DNA of 64,000 nt from Wuchereria bancrofti (GCA_005281725.1 SSBO01000012.1:3516194-3580193), one strand, 5' to 3'; shown: positions 14,001 through 29,859, counted from the first letter of the stretch. Program-made: numbers and translations. Notes: generated from the letters alone by a model not told the origin.

Positions 14001-16475
14001 TCTTAAAGTCAACGTTTTACAGACACCAAATTCAAAATTAATAAAGATTACTAGCAGTAACATCTACCATGCTGGAAATCGGTACCGATTTGGTTGGATG
14101 GTACAATTCTTGTTTGCAACTCGGCTTCAACCTGTTGATAATCTTGTATGCACATTGGTTTTCCTAAAGTGCATTGTGCACCATCTAAAACACAATCAAA
14201 TAAACTTTCAAAGAAACAAAAACCATCGAAGAAAACAAGTGGGTGTAAAGGATTAACTGAAGTTATTTAAACAAACCAGAGTTTGAAGGAGGTTTTGCAA
14301 TCGCAGCAAAAAATGTTTTCAAAATGCTCAGTTGCGAAGGCGTCAAAAATACACACAAACCATCAAAGTTAAGGCTAATTTCCTGAATGAAAAAATAAAA
14401 ATGAGTTACTGTTAGAGAGCAAAAATAAATTGAAATCAAGTTTGAGACAGTAACAAGAAAACAAGAAAAACAACCTTTTCAGAAGACAAAGAGTATTGTG
14501 ATGAGATCTCGTTGTTACGTACTCGAACAATAACAGTTTCAACGCTACCACTAAATGATGCAAACAGAACTGGATTCGACTCCAACCTGCAACTTTGATT
14601 CTTTCTTATTCCAAAGTAAAAGAAATAAAAATCAGATAGAGAAGAAATGGGCAAAACATACGTAGTGCTATTGGAAGAACTTAACGGTGAGGAAGTAGCA
14701 AAAGGAAATTCGTCTTCCATATAGCTGCTAGGGGAATAACATGATTCATAAATTGTTGAGGTAGCTGACATCTGTATGGAATATAACATACTGTCTCTTT
14801 TTTCACAGTGTTCATCTGATGAGTCCGAAGAACCTGACAGTTTCTGGAACCAGAAGTAATTTCTAAACTTTGAAGGTTGAGATGAAAACTTTCGAAAACT
14901 ATACACTTCGTTTAGCCGGAAAAGAAGCTATTGAAAACAAAATCATCAAACAAAATGTAGGTCTACTAACCTTCATTGTTTTTTCCTTTTCACGTCGGAG
15001 ATACATACTTGTTATGACTTGTGTTGATGTAGACATATTTTCTTCTGATAAATCTTTCATTGCTGGTCTAAATGAAAAAAATGACAACGGCCAGCAATAT
15101 GTAAGCGGATTCTTTAACCATCTTCCATATTTTGCATCAAAGAATGCGCATTTATATAACTCACTTGGTAAAAATATCGGTATAAAGACGTATGCCTTTT
15201 ACATGAAAAAGTTTGTTGAAATCTGGAACAGATGATAACGAACGTGGTTGTGAAGTTACCGTTTCAGCGTTGAAAGCTTCCGACTCTAATTGTTCGTCGA
15301 TGAGTTCAATCCTATACAAAATATCGCAGTAGTTTGTATTTTGTGTAAATTTGGTTTCATAAAAAAAAATCCCTGGATTAACGCAGTTTCAAAACAAAAA
15401 CTAAAACTCGAGATTCTTCAAGTATCCAAAAACTTTATTAGAAATTCATTTTCATCAAATGAAAATAATGTTTTGATACCACACCAATCGATTCGCAGTT
15501 CCAACGCAGTGCATAACCAAGACTCTGGATCGGGAATACTTTCCAAGCGAATAATAGCATCGTTGAAAATTAATCGAAAACGAGAGATAACAGCATCAAT
15601 GACCTAAATTTCATGCACCTTGATAAGAGCAAATTCAGGAACTGAATCTATAAAGTTTACATGAAGAAAACAGATACCTCAGCAAACTGTTCAATGCCTC
15701 TATCCTCTGCTTCATTGGTGGCTTCCTCTTGATTCAGAAAACTCTGCGCTAGCTCCATAGATGTTGCTAATGATCCCATAACACTTCCAAACATAGAAGC
15801 CACTGAAGACATGCAAATCATTGTCTCAAAGTTTAATAAAATACAAACAATATATCCTGAATTTTATTGAAGACTGAAAAAATCGAAAATGTAATCTTTG
15901 ACCTATATCTCCTGGAAGCTCTTCTGCGCAGCGTTGGAGCTGAAGTGTGAGCTGCAACTGTTTCACCTCCAAATCAACCGATTTCACAAGGATATATTGC
16001 CATGGAACTGTGATAGTGACTTCGCCGATGTACCCTTCAACCACCGTAAATGGTATTTTCATCGATTCAAACGCTTCATTTAATCTCTAGAGAAACAAAA
16101 TTTTCAGCTCACCATTTAAACATCAATCAGTCTCACACAAAATGGAATTTGTTAAACTAAATAAAAACTTGGAATTTATAATACTTGAAAAGGATGTAAA
16201 TGCTTTCTTATAAAAAACCCATGCTTGGCAACACTTTGTAGTGTGTTTTGTTTTCTTTTTCGGCAATCAACAACATCTCTCCAAAACTTGAAAATTGATA
16301 CCTGTACGTCCATGTCAACATCGCTAACAGATGCAATGCCACCATAAAGAGTGGCTGATAATTGTTCCAAATTGATGCTAGACTTCAGGAAATCGCTTAA
16401 ATATCTGTGTATAAGAAAGCGACACAAACGCTTTTGTAAGGCATCCGTGATATTAGATAAACCCCAAACAACCAT
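3101..16475 (-). CDS. atg-2: Autophagy-related protein 2 (ATG2), bridge-like lipid transfer protein
   Basis: ATG2 moves phospholipids from the ER to the growing phagophore, working with ATG9 and WIPI proteins. The N-terminal exon 16475-16302 encodes the chorein motif (RLCRFLIHRYLSDFL, INLEQLSATLYGG). Exon 16086-15903 continues with VVEGYIGEVTITVPW. Further exons: 15802-15678, 15603-15485, 15311-15165, 15067-14971, 14843-14662, 14586-14475, 14382-14277, 14184-14068, 13891-13698. The middle (13.6-9.3 kb) carries family blocks such as LAFIIGCPEWDLNLR and VGVGVRNTLLHLKPY, but some boundaries there are unresolved. C-terminal exons: 10190-10009, 9151-8950, 8647-8555, 8428-8252, 7115-7004, 6849-6743, 6636-6435, 6342-6197, 6063-5938, 5814-5619, 5550-5245, 5215-5126, 5031-about 4862, 4548-4466, 4352-4172, 4045-3952, 3748-3591, 3513-3372, 3279-3101. 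These include GLLVGLSDFKCTEIRLKEL, IIKGLQRGAESFG and the terminal ILGGVRNQ block. Phases agree at nearly all listed junctions. No inactivating lesion was seen. Confidence 0.93.
8053..8100. repeat. Short tandem duplication, 27-bp period
   Basis: The unit ATTTACGTTTATCTTCTAAG occurs at 8053 and again at 8080, within the 1.1-kb intron of atg-2 between the exons ending at 8252 and starting at 7115. Confidence 0.85.
9273..9302. repeat. (TA)n microsatellite in atg-2 intron
   Basis: Uninterrupted TA repeat of about 15 units, directly downstream of the GTATAT donor of an atg-2 exon. A second TA tract at about 9490-9523 lies close by. Confidence 0.9.
9490..9523. repeat. (TA)n tract, interrupted once
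   Basis: TA repeat with one TG interruption, within the atg-2 gene on the intron side of the exon ending near 9560. Confidence 0.85.
11029..11063. repeat. Homopolymer A tract (about 35 bases)
   Basis: Long plus-strand A run (T run in the sense of atg-2) inside an atg-2 intron. Its exact length may be an assembly estimate. Confidence 0.9.
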
Positions 16476-17992
16476 ACTGCTGCACTCTGAAAAAACTACG
16501 CCTTACACCATAACACTATGAATATTATGCAATCTCAAATCATGCAACTGTAATTTCGACTAAAAAATATGGAAAATTGAAATCGATGCATAAACTATTC
16601 AAGAAGACAACACCTCTAAAAATCCAGAAGTATCAACGAAGTCGCGCATCAGTTACAAGTCCCGGAATAGAAATTAGTCGCTTTGTAAGAAGTTTTGTAA
16701 GAAGTTTAGTTATCTAGACAGATAAATGTGAATACTGACTATCAACCTGACTACACTCCAACCAACAACTAATTAATCTCCGTCCCTGCTAGCAAATTGT
16801 GACATGTATAACTGAGAAAATGTCTTTATCTAGGAAAATGCTACATACAAAAGAAAATATGAAAAAGTAAATATTATAAAGTAAGCACAATACACCCAAT
16901 CAAAACTGCACTTCTGATTTTTTATAATACGATAAGCCTTCTCACGACTTCTGAACTGAAAGAAAATTCAACTGACGAATAGCTACAGATATACCATAAT
17001 TCCAATCTGTTTTCAGATGCAGTATTTTGTTTTCGGAGCAGAAATGAAATGAATACTGAAAAGATAACGCTTCCAACGAAAGCAACAGCTTAAATGTTTA
17101 ACTACCACGAATGTGACACGATCGATAGAACTGTGACGCACTCTCTTCAACCATCGCATCTCAGTTCATCCTACGGTCGTAGTATTTCTGCGTGTTTTGC
17201 GGTTGGCCGTTGTCTGTTTAGGTGGACCATGTGCCGAAGGAAGAAGTTGTGAGGTTTCGTCGAGAATGAGGAGGAAAGCTGGTATGCTTTGCGGGAACTT
17301 TTATATGGCGAAATTGAACGAGTTGTATGCGTGGTACTACGAAGTAAAGAGTCGTACTTGAATGCTTCATTACATTTCCATCTACCTGGGAATACTGATG
17401 AAAGTCAAAGGAAATCCGTGTTAGCCAACTTGTAATCCCCACCCAAAGGAATAGTCGTTTGAGTGCAAGGGCAAAATGATGTGTGGATGCGGGATTTATA
17501 ACATGTTGCTGTGGGGGAAAGAAATTTCATTTGACCCCACGGCTACGTGCATTTTAACGAAGAGTCGCTAAATTTATTCAGGCTGTGAATAAAAGTTCAG
17601 CATTTTTGGTTTCTGTGTAGCATTGCGAGTGGATATTTTACTTATATACTCCGTCCTATATTGATTCTTTTGCTATATTGCATCTTTTGCGTGGCTTGGT
17701 TAATTTAAATCAGCAGCGGTTAATAGTTTCTTGTCCTTTGCATATTCTATAACAGAAACACCAGTCGACCATTCTCAAAATCCGCTGACTTTGCTTTTAT
17801 CAGTTTGGGACAAAAAAAATGAAACATTTAAAAGAAAATTGATAACGTATTAAAGAGACTGCAAACTCGAGGATTTTCAAATAGAGTTTGATTTTCAAAT
17901 AGAATTCTTTTCATGCACATGTTATTGTTTACTGCTGTTATTGGTAAGATACTTTCATACTGAGTTGTTCACTTAGTCATAATGGACCACAC
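16476..17992. other. Divergent upstream region of atg-2 and the lipase pseudogene
   Basis: About 1.5 kb with no coding exon I can support. It should contain the atg-2 promoter on its left side. GC content rises locally around 17100-17560. Short frames here lack splice context and family resemblance. Confidence 0.5.
16487..16494 (-). promoter_or_regulatory. Candidate spliced-leader (or 5' UTR) acceptor of atg-2
   Basis: On the minus strand a GTTTTTTCAG acceptor ends 11 bases before the ATG at 16475-16473. This is the usual distance for an SL trans-splice site in nematodes. A cis-spliced 5' UTR exon would look the same. Confidence 0.4.
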
Positions 17993-20900
17993 GTGATGAA
18001 TACCTTGAAAAGTAGTGTGGATGATAGTCTTAATAGCGCAGAAACAAGTTATAAAGACCACTTATGTGACGAACTTTCCGTTCAACGATCAGCCATATTA
18101 GCACTCTTGGCTGAGGTAAAAAGGCAAATACTGGTATTTTGTTTAACATTAGGAATCCTTTTTTTCGCGTTTTCAGGAAGGAGCGAATCATGCAGAGTTC
18201 CATAAAACATATCACAAAACTTGTTCTTTGTGTTTGCTTGATAATGCTTTGCTTCAGATCATGTAGTACCTTTTCCAAAATGTAGCAATTTTAGTTAGCC
18301 GATGATAGCAAAGATTTTTTTAAAATACCACAATTGGACAACGCATGCAATTATGGAAGACCATTGTGCTTCCGCATAAGTCTTGCAGTTATTTTCCTAT
18401 CATAAATTTCTTACCTTGCAAAAAACTCGACGTTTTCAAAAAAATTCTACACATTTCTTAAATATGTGATCCTTATCATGAAATTATTACGTACAGTACT
18501 TTGTGATCTTTTCTGAATTCACCGCGGTTCATTTTAAATACGGAACAAAAAGCTAAGTGACTTGTTAAGGTTTTACAATTAGCATTCATTAGTTATGTAT
18601 TTTGTTGTCTTACTTCTCGTTTAACTTTCAAGTTTTACTGTTTATTTGGTGTATGATTGGGGACTTTCCTTCAGGTAACTCGCGAAAGCGGCATTGAATT
18701 TTGTAAAGGTTTCTGGGATTTGTCAGAATTTAGTAGTATTTTTCATTTTATTTCATGGAAGAAAACAATTCCTACATCGTTTTCCTTCTGATAATGATTT
18801 AGTGAGATTATGACTTTCTGTTCAAGTATGGCAATAAAGAGTTACATGAAATCAGCTGGATAGGATCTTAACAGTGGTGACTACGAATGATGGTATCGTG
18901 AAATTTCTATAGCCGTCTTTTTACACTGATCCTCGATCAGTCAAGATTCGTATTTTATCATATTATCACCGGCAAGTTCTTGTAAGTTTCCTGAGAAGTT
19001 AAATTATTGGAATTAAGACTTTTCAAAGCAAATTATAACCGTTAACTGGTATGGTCTTATTTCCAGTGCTCAACTTCCACTATCCGTATTTATTGCATCA
19101 TTGTCATGGTGGTGGTTATGTAGCAGCTTCCCCAAAATCTCATGACGTAACTGAATTTCTTTGTTTAAGACATTCTAAAGTGTTTTTGTGTTAAGCTAAT
19201 TTTTTGCATATATTCCAGACTTATTTGCGGGTGTGGGCTGAATTACTCAGTTGTTCTATCGTATCTGTTGAATATTCACTGGCACCGGAAAATTCATTTC
19301 CTCGCCCTACAGAAGTATTGTATACACATGTGTATATTATCAGTAATGCAGCACAACTTGGTGTGTATTTGTTGCTTGTGACTTTTCGCAGTTTGTTTTC
19401 GCAGTTGATATAACAGCTACTTTTTAGGTTGGAGTGGTGAGAAAGTATTTATGATTGGCGACTCAGCAAGTGGTAATTTGGTAATATCGGTCATCTCGAA
19501 GCTTGTTTAACTTGATATAAAGAGGATACCGAATGAAATTGTTACTGTTTATACACAGTTTCTTTTCCACGTCTTATAATCGGTGCCTTATGCTTTGAGA
19601 GTGATCTTTGGTCTCTTCCTTTTTAATAAAGTTAATCTTCTAGTTAGTTAGTTATTTTGTGGAACCATAAGGAATAATGGAGGTGTTAAATTCAAGTGGA
19701 AAGTTCAGTTTCAAGTTGCTGACACCTGAGAACTCTAAATATATAACCTACTTTTTTTTTGTCCATGATCAGTATATATGTAGTTCAGCACCTTCCGTCA
19801 CCTTCATGGTTGCTTAGTTGTATGGATCCTCCTTTACACACAGGAGTCGTGTTGAAGTGTATTGTTTTTGGAAGTATTGTGATATGAATTTATTGTGTGT
19901 TTTTGGAAATATTGTGATATGAATTTGTTGATGGTTGCTATTATGTCCTCGTTTAGTATTTACGCATACGTGGGTTTATTAACATTACAAATGTTTTCTT
20001 ACCAGTTTTTATTGGAAGGTCGATAAATTACAATGGTGACAGGTCTTGATGGAAGATACTGACAAAGTTGGCCACAATAGCTTGCAAAAATATGTGGAGC
20101 AAGTATAAAAACACAGAGAGGCGATACAACAGATTTGAATGTGATTTGTGTGGACATGGTTCTTTAAACTGTTGAATATTTTCAGATAGTTTTTACATTT
20201 TCATTATGTGTAACGATTGAATTAATGGCATCATAAAATTGTACGGTATTGGGTCTCGGCTACTGATAACTTAACTATTGATTGGATTATATAGGATAAT
20301 TAGAAATCTGGTATCCTTTCGAGGTATTACACGACAGTTGCTTCACTACTAGCTGATTATGAGTAGTAGAAAAAATCAAACTGGATTTTTTGAACTAAAT
20401 TTCTTTTGTTCTGTCGCCTGATATGTATGATCGATGGCTGGTAGACTATTTAAAAATTCATCCACTCACCAAACATTATGCATTTTGACCAAGAAATAGG
20501 AAGTAGACGACATCCTCTATTTAAATTTTCTTTGTGATTTACTAAGATAATAGCTTTTATAAATTTTAGCCCATAGAATTTTCTGTCTCGATTACTCTTG
20601 AAAGTTGCTTTCGGAAATATTATTTATCTAGCACTTTGATTCTCATTCATCACGCTAATTGTATAGAATCTCGGGAGGAGAAGGAAGAAGTAATGAACAT
20701 GGAAGGCAATAAAAGACCTTTCCGTGTATTATGACTGCCGGGACGAAAAGGAAGATAAGTTTGCTTACCGTGTGCTTTGCAGATTTAGCCATGATTAGAA
20801 CATGATTAAAAGAGAAACACGATAAATTTGGAAATAATTTGAAATCATTCCAAGGAACTGAAAATAATTGTAACAAATCATATATTTCTGACATAACAGA

Positions 20901-21232
20901 AACAAAAAGGTTTCGAAAAATCCATTGATATCTCCAATATGTGCGTAAATAGAGGATCTCGCGTGATTCTTCCAGTTTGCTTTGTGGTGTGTTTTAGTGG
21001 AATGATAATGGTTTTAAAATTATTTTTAGAATGCTTTTACATGTATCGACAAATCTGCAGCTTGCCGTAAGGATCCATAATTTGGATGAATTACATTTGC
21101 TAAGAAAATGCGGGATGCGATGGCCGAGTAATGGCTGTTGATCTTCGTAATCTTCCACATGGCTTTCTTAATTTTACACTTATATCGCTTGAATATCGTG
21201 AAGGTGCTAAAATTTGTTTGGACTGAGCAAAG
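17993..21232 (+). pseudogene. Decayed hormone-sensitive lipase gene (hosl-1 type)
   Basis: Hormone-sensitive lipase hydrolyses diacylglycerol and steryl esters at lipid droplets. Recognisable blocks remain in order. They are a possible N-terminal exon at 17993-18114; GIEFCKGFWDLSEF from 18675; DPRSVKIRILSYYHR ending at 18981 before GTAAGT; and the oxyanion motif HCHGGGYVAASPKSHD (exon 19067-19146). Then come TYLRVWAELL and VEYSLAPENSFPRPTE (19219-19360); GEKVFMIGDSASGNLV (from 19428); LPSPSWLLSCMDPPLHTG (about 19786-19850); and the catalytic-His block DLRNLPHGFLNFTLISLEY near 21131-21200. Lesions include TAA at 19508-19510 inside the conserved post-nucleophile helix, a frame loss after FLFH near 19570, two stops in the block before ITFAKKMRDA (about 21068-21085), and a frameshift at about 21125. 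The nucleophile elbow reads GDSAS instead of GDSAG. Splice sites are still visible, so this is a decayed gene in place and not a retrocopy. Confidence 0.87.
19857..19928. repeat. Imperfect tandem duplication (about 35-bp unit) in lipase pseudogene
   Basis: Two copies of a unit ending in ATTGTGATATGAATTT lie side by side directly after the LKCIVFGS block of the lipase remnant, consistent with relaxed constraint. Confidence 0.75.
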
Positions 21233-24200
21233 AGGCATTTGGTATAATTGAGACGTCTTCTATGACTTAGGTTTTGTTTTTTAGATAGGCTGTAGAATAG
21301 AGACCAGCATATCATGTAATTATAACTTCAGTTGTAATGCCGACAAGTGAATAGCTAGTGACCTTTCCGGAAAAAAATTACCGTTTTCTGGTTTTATATT
21401 ATGATTTAGATTTCCATATTCGATGGAATTTCAACTAGCCATATCCATTTAAGGAATCGCTATATGCTAAAATTTGGTTTTTTAATTCAAAGAGTATTTG
21501 TTCTCTCTGGATAATTGTGTTCTATGCTTTTTTAAATTATTTTTTCTATTGAATATCATAAGCAGCGTTAATTTATTTCTTGCTATGACATTCTATAGCC
21601 GTTATGCTGATATATGACCTTTCCTTAAGTCATTATTGCAATGAAATGCACATGCGTTTGTGTTCCAGCTAGCAAAATAAGCTTTCACGTAGTTTATTTT
21701 ATTTTTGTTATGATTGAAACTGTTATGATACGGTTGTGATTGAAACGCGATGATTTAATCGGATTTCGTCGCTATAACATCTTTGCGCTTTTCAATCAAG
21801 GATAAGTTTTGCCGTATTCCGGTTTTCAATTCTTTTTATACAGTTTGTTAAGAATTGTTTCTTTACTCGAAAGCTATAAAATTCAGCATTTTTATGCAAA
21901 ATTCGTATAAAAAAAAGCACATTTTTGAAGTTAAAGATCGAACTTGGATTTTTTTTGTATGCAACACTTTTTCAATTTAGTACTTTTTTGGCACTAATTG
22001 CGGACAGTTAACCGTATTGAAATTTAAGACTAAGATGTATTTTTTCTGGCGCTTTTTACGAAATTCCGTATTGACTTAGCGTTTGTTTTTTCATTTAAGT
22101 TTTTCAGTGGAATTTCGTATTAAATAGTTTTCCAATATGTCAGAAATTTTATGTTCTGCAACTGTGTAGAGTATTATGAAAGTGAATTGAAGTAATTGGA
22201 TCTCTATGATTTATGCAACCAGTTTGGGTAAATTGCGCACCAGAATGCTTCAAATGACTAACAGGTGGAAGGTTTTTATGCCATCACTGAATATTTGAAT
22301 ATCCTTGTTTGGAGATGTTGGCCTTTCACCGAATCATATTTTTGGCTCCATCTAGAAAGAACACGGCAATTCCTTCTTATCAGTGAATAGATTGGTATTA
22401 AAACTTACGCTATTGTTAAATATAACAAAGTCCTGTTGATAATAAGGATTAGTTATGGTAAGCATAGCAGCTTTAAATTTAATGTCAATTACTCGTGTGG
22501 TCAGTAAATTAATGGCAAAATTTGAAGTATATGAAGTTAGCTTTGTATTCTGGGAAAAAACAAGATTGCTCGTCGGTTGACCTATAATAGGAACCATTTG
22601 TCGCCGAACTGAACATGTTCCAAATAAATTTCTTGAAAAGTTTGACTGGTAAGACATGAAGTCATATTTGAACGAAGGGAATGTTTTACATATTCAACTG
22701 AATTTGATATTCCTGATATATGTTTAGCTGAAGGGTAGTATTTTCAGAAACCGATTTGAATCAAAAATACGTACGACTGCTGAAGGGGTGGCAAAAAACA
22801 TCCGTGGGGTGAACAAATGCGACTGAGTGAAGTCTTTCTGCAACTGTGACGCGTGTGTGTGAATGTATGTATGTGTATTAAATCAAGCAATGAAGTGTTG
22901 CTATGGAAGCGCCTAAGGAGGAAGTACGGTAGATGGGCATTTGCTTTGGCAGTAACATTTTAAGTGCTCTGGATTGCTTGAAGTAATCTAGAATTTAGCT
23001 TCCCCTTGAACCATTCGATTAAAAGTGGAGAAAAGAGAGTTCCACCTATTACCACTATTCTTGTCATTACCCGTTAAGCAGTGAGCAGCTACTGATAGAC
23101 TACCAAAATTACCTAACGATACCACTACCTATTAATTAAGTACCACTGATGGATTATCCACGATTGGCTTCTTCTACGAAACAGCACGTGAAGCAGGGAA
23201 TGAAGCCAACTGGAACAGCAACAACAACCACTCTCGGTTAGTTGGTAGATGCACTAACGATTTAATTTTGGTTCATGTATACATTGACTGGGAAAAAAAT
23301 TATACGAACTTTCAATATAAATAAGTAAATATATACAGCTGGTGCTGTAGCGGATGAAACTGATTTACAGGAAACGAGAGAGCTTTGATTCAGGAAGTGA
23401 AGGAAAGCTTTGACGGGTTTCCCTCCTAATTGTTGGGCTCACTCTCCTTTTCTACTTTTCCTCCAATACGTCTTGCTTCCTGTTTTCAGTTGCTGGCCGA
23501 ATATTCGAAAACCTCACCACCAATCATTAACACAATCACATCCTAAAATATATCATTTTCTGGTATTTTTTATTCCTTTTATACCCCATCCTTCCTTCAC
23601 CCTTTTCACTTACTAAAAGGTTCTAATAGAGATTATTTTAGTCCATTCCTCATCCTTTTTCCCTGGCTTCCATCATTTCATGGTTTCCTTATTCTTTTTC
23701 TATTTTAAAATTTTCTTCCCTTAAATGGTAAATTGCTAATCGATTTTTCAATGTAAATATATTTGACGATATAAATATGTTTTCAAAAAAATCTATTTTC
23801 GATATAAATACATTTTTATAAATATATTTTCTATATAAGCATGTATTCAACAATATAAATGTTTTTTTGAATAATGTATCAAAAAGTCGTTTGTGTCTGT
23901 AAAATGAAGAGGAGTGGGGTGTTGAAATAATTGGAATTAGTAGAAGCATGCAAGACTTAGAACTATCCTGATCTAACTTGAACAACTATCTAGGAATATG
24001 CATATTTTTATCTCAGTGCAATTTTTTGTTAGATGATGCCGTAAATGAAAACAACCAACTTGTCGTTGATACCTAGGAAGAGATTTTTAAAAATTTCTAA
24101 ATTCAAAATGGTAATCAATTAAATAAACCAAATAACTCACAAAAAGCTAGTTCATTTCATCACTTGCTTATCATTGGTCATTCCTGCCTCTCTCATTTGA

Positions 24201-26160
24201 TTCTATATTAGCCAAAGATTTGAATTACAATGGATAATATTTTTTTGAATGCATTTATCAGGTTTTTCTGTCTCCGCCTTCTTTCATTTTAATGAGAAGT
24301 ATCGTTCGGCATAAAATTGTAGATCAGGATGGAGATAGATCTGGCATGCAATTGGAAGCACAAGCAACCAGCATAACGGACTTGCAGCATAATTTTATTT
24401 GTCCAGGTTTGCTGTTTTTTGTCATGGAAATCCGAAATTATCAAAAATGAATGAATAATATTTTTGGATGATATTGAAAATTTTTACATTTTATAGAAGA
24501 ATTTGTAATCTCTTGTTATCTCAATGCATCATGTATATATGCTTGAAATTTTCATTGAGATTCAAAAAATGCATAATTTTAGATCTTCAGTTTTCAAAGA
24601 GTAAGTATGAAAACGCAAAGAACAAAATCAGTGTTCCGTTGAATGTTTTGGTTTGATGAGTTAAAATTCTTATCAGAAAATAATTAACAAAATGCTTCTG
24701 TTGTTACTGAATATTTCCATGAAAATTTCGAAATTAAGTTAATTGTAACTCCTAAAAATAACTGAGCGAATCGGTATGTGGATACCAAAATTTCGGGCTT
24801 ATCTCATTGGTTTCTATGAAACTTAAATTGATAAGATTTGAATTCAACTGCATTTCAATATCTAAAACTTGAAGATTTTCATCATTAAATTAGCTTTAAG
24901 CTTGCTTGATTGTGATTCTTCGTGTAGTTGTATGATATATTCATAAGGTGAAGTAATTTAAAAAGATTCAAAAATTAGTATCCGAAGTTTTCAGAAAATT
25001 GAAATGTTACAAGAAGTTTTTTTTCTTTTTTTTTGATGGCAATTACCTTAGGAGCTCAATTAACACATTCAGAGATATTTCAAACTATATTGCTTTTGAG
25101 CTGTGCCCGACAGCAGTTATTGTTAACTTAGTGAAAATGTGATGTTATTCGTAAAGTTATTCGTATTTGTAAATATGAATAATTTATTTATTCGTAAAAA
25201 TTTTTACTGATATAAAAAAGTGTCTGATAAGCTATGACAGTGACACTACTAGTTGGGTCAATAGTTACCGTATAAGACAACATCTGCGTAACAGCAACGT
25301 TCATCGATGCGAACGAATTAATGACGACATAGGGAGTTGCTAGCAGACAGAAATGCTTTCTTTTCCTTGTTAGCTGATTGATATTTCTTCACCGTTGCCA
25401 CTATTTTGCCAACTATAAGTAATACTTCCGTGGTATTTTCAATCTGTGGTAATTTCCAAATATCAACACAAATTTTTGCTACACCATCTTAAGTATATAT
25501 TTTATATTTCTTCAGATATAATGAATAAGTAATGCGGACGAATAGGAAATCCTCAGCATTAGTTATTGCTAATTTAGAAGTTTGATTGAATAGTTTCTGA
25601 ATTTACAAGTAATCCATAGCTGACAAAATATTTATTAATTATTAATGTAATTAATATGAAATGCAATATTTTAAGTAGTTTTTTCTTTTCCTTTAGTTTA
25701 TAACAAATTTGCCAAGCTATGTAAATAGAATAGACTGAATTTTCAATTGCTGATTAAATTTTTCATGTCATTTGTTTCCATTATGAGTTGAAATATGTGT
25801 AAATTCTGAGGTGTCAAAAGATTGGATGTAGAAGGATCTCCAGCTGAGTTTATACATCAAAGAAGCTGATTGCAATAAAGGTTACTCCAGGTAAGCTTCA
25901 TTATGAAGGATCGAAGGTGAGTGGACCCGGTGAGAGAGCATCAGTCTTGGTCTACTTAAATGCTTCTGTTGTGTTCTTTTCATTTCCAGCTCCTGTAATA
26001 ATACATCCATTAAGCGTATAACACACTTCCATTGCTTATTAAAGCATCAATCAAATCTTACCACCAGTACTGCCACATATTTTTTATAAATGCGATTTCA
26101 GGGATCTCGCTTCAATTATTTTATGAAATTCAAATTTTTCATATTTTTGAAACTATTCAG
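21233..26160. other. AT-rich gene-poor stretch upstream of the ETS gene
   Basis: Nearly 5 kb without an exon I can assign. The first exons and promoter of the ETS gene probably lie towards its right end. An open minus-strand frame of 101 codons at 22352-22657 shows no family resemblance and no splice context. A tract at 23410-23640 is pyrimidine-rich. Intron-like T-rich runs are common. Confidence 0.45.
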
Positions 26161-28320
<2,160 letters not shown>

Positions 28321-28342
28321 TGGTTGAATATAGCTTGGATTG

Positions 28343-28348
28343 AATAAA
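28343..28348 (+). promoter_or_regulatory. Polyadenylation signal AATAAA of the ETS gene
   Basis: Canonical AATAAA lies 23 bases after the stop codon of the ETS gene, supporting 28320 as its real 3' coding end. It implies a very short 3' UTR, as is common in nematodes. Confidence 0.6.
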
Positions 28349-29858
28349 AATTTCATTCACCTGAATACTGAAGTATTATGACTGTGTTAGAAATTGTTTT
28401 ACAAGATAAGTGTGTCATCACATAAGATTGAATTTCAAATGATAAGAAAGTCTAATATGTAACAGTGCACGGCCAACACCGAAATAAAGTTTTTTGAAAA
28501 TTTAGCCCAATTTTTTGAACCTGAAGCCATCATCGGAAATGGTTCCGGACCAGATAACTCTCACCATATTCGAATAGTTTTAGTCTCCAATAAGCCTATA
28601 TGACACCAAGGTCAGACAGTTGTTCAAGATTTTTTGATTATTTGTTTCTGCATAAGTAATATTTTCAAATTATTGGTGTCACCTGACTTTAGTTAACCAC
28701 TTCGATCATTTACTCATTGGTTTTATTTTTGTATCGTAAAACACGCGCAGCGTGAACTGTCAATGACGATACGCTGGAATGTACTGAGTTCAATCATAAG
28801 GGTCAACTGACTCTGCAAGAATTTCAGAAAACAAGCAGCTGACATTGTTTTCACTAATTTCCTATATGTAATGGGCGATGTAAACAAACAGGCAGACGGA
28901 CTGACGCGAAAATAGCAAATATTATAAGGTTGACTGTACGTGAATGAATGTATGTATGTATGCTGAACTTTGATCAGAATTTTCGCAAATATATTGGCAG
29001 TGAGTGGAGAACTTCATCCTAACTGAAGAAGCACTGCTTCAAAACGTCTATGTTTTGTTCGTCGTCGACCCAAATGACAATGATACGAAAAAATAGTTAT
29101 GGATTTTGGCAGTTCTCCCAACCTCTTCTCCTTCGGTGACTTTCACGATTTATCTAAGCAAGGTTTGCAGTGATCGGAAAAAAAATATTGGAGTAAGTTT
29201 AAACAGAATAGGTTGTGAAACGATGAAGTATTTTCATTAAATTTGTTTCATTAAAGTGATTTTCATTAAATTTGGAAATCCTCGAAAAAAATTGCAATTC
29301 CGAAAAATGGTTCCATCAAATAGTTCGTGAATTATTTTTACGACGGGATTTAAATTACACAATCTGAAATTTTGGGATAACATACCGTGGAACTAGCTAG
29401 AAATTTAGGGAACCTATATCTGGCCTATGCACATGAGGTGAGTGCTTAATTGGGGCATTTAGAAACTGTTAGGGTAACTTGGTTGTCCATTACTTGACCT
29501 GGAGGGAAATCTAGCTTTGGTAAATATGAATTCTACTTTAGTGGTTGAAGTGGCTTATCTTAAATATCTCTTATGCATGCTTTCCTTCTAATAAGGTAAT
29601 AAAATAGTGCAATAGCTGTCGTTTTCACGAGGGTCAATTCTTGTATGGTAAAAATTTTGAAGAGGAACGCCATACTATGTTATGCACGTATTACTGTGTC
29701 GTACATGACGTGGCTAAACTTAAGTAGCCAATTAAAGTCGTGAATTAAACATTCTGTGAAACTAGAAACACAAAGTGTACGTAATGTGAAATTCCACACT
29801 TTTGTATCTTTATGTGTTTATATATTTTACTATAGGTCTGTTTGCTCCTGTTGCATTT

Positions 29859-29859
<1 letters not shown>

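Noticed and set aside
19428..19570. A 45-base intron removing the stop at 19508 in the lipase gene
   Set aside because: GT and AG are present, but the removed bases encode conserved lipase residues (ISVISKLV and LDIK), and later blocks are also broken. Pseudogenisation explains more.
22352..22657. 101-codon minus-strand frame
   Set aside because: It shows no family resemblance, start context or flanking exons. The length is possible by chance in this composition.
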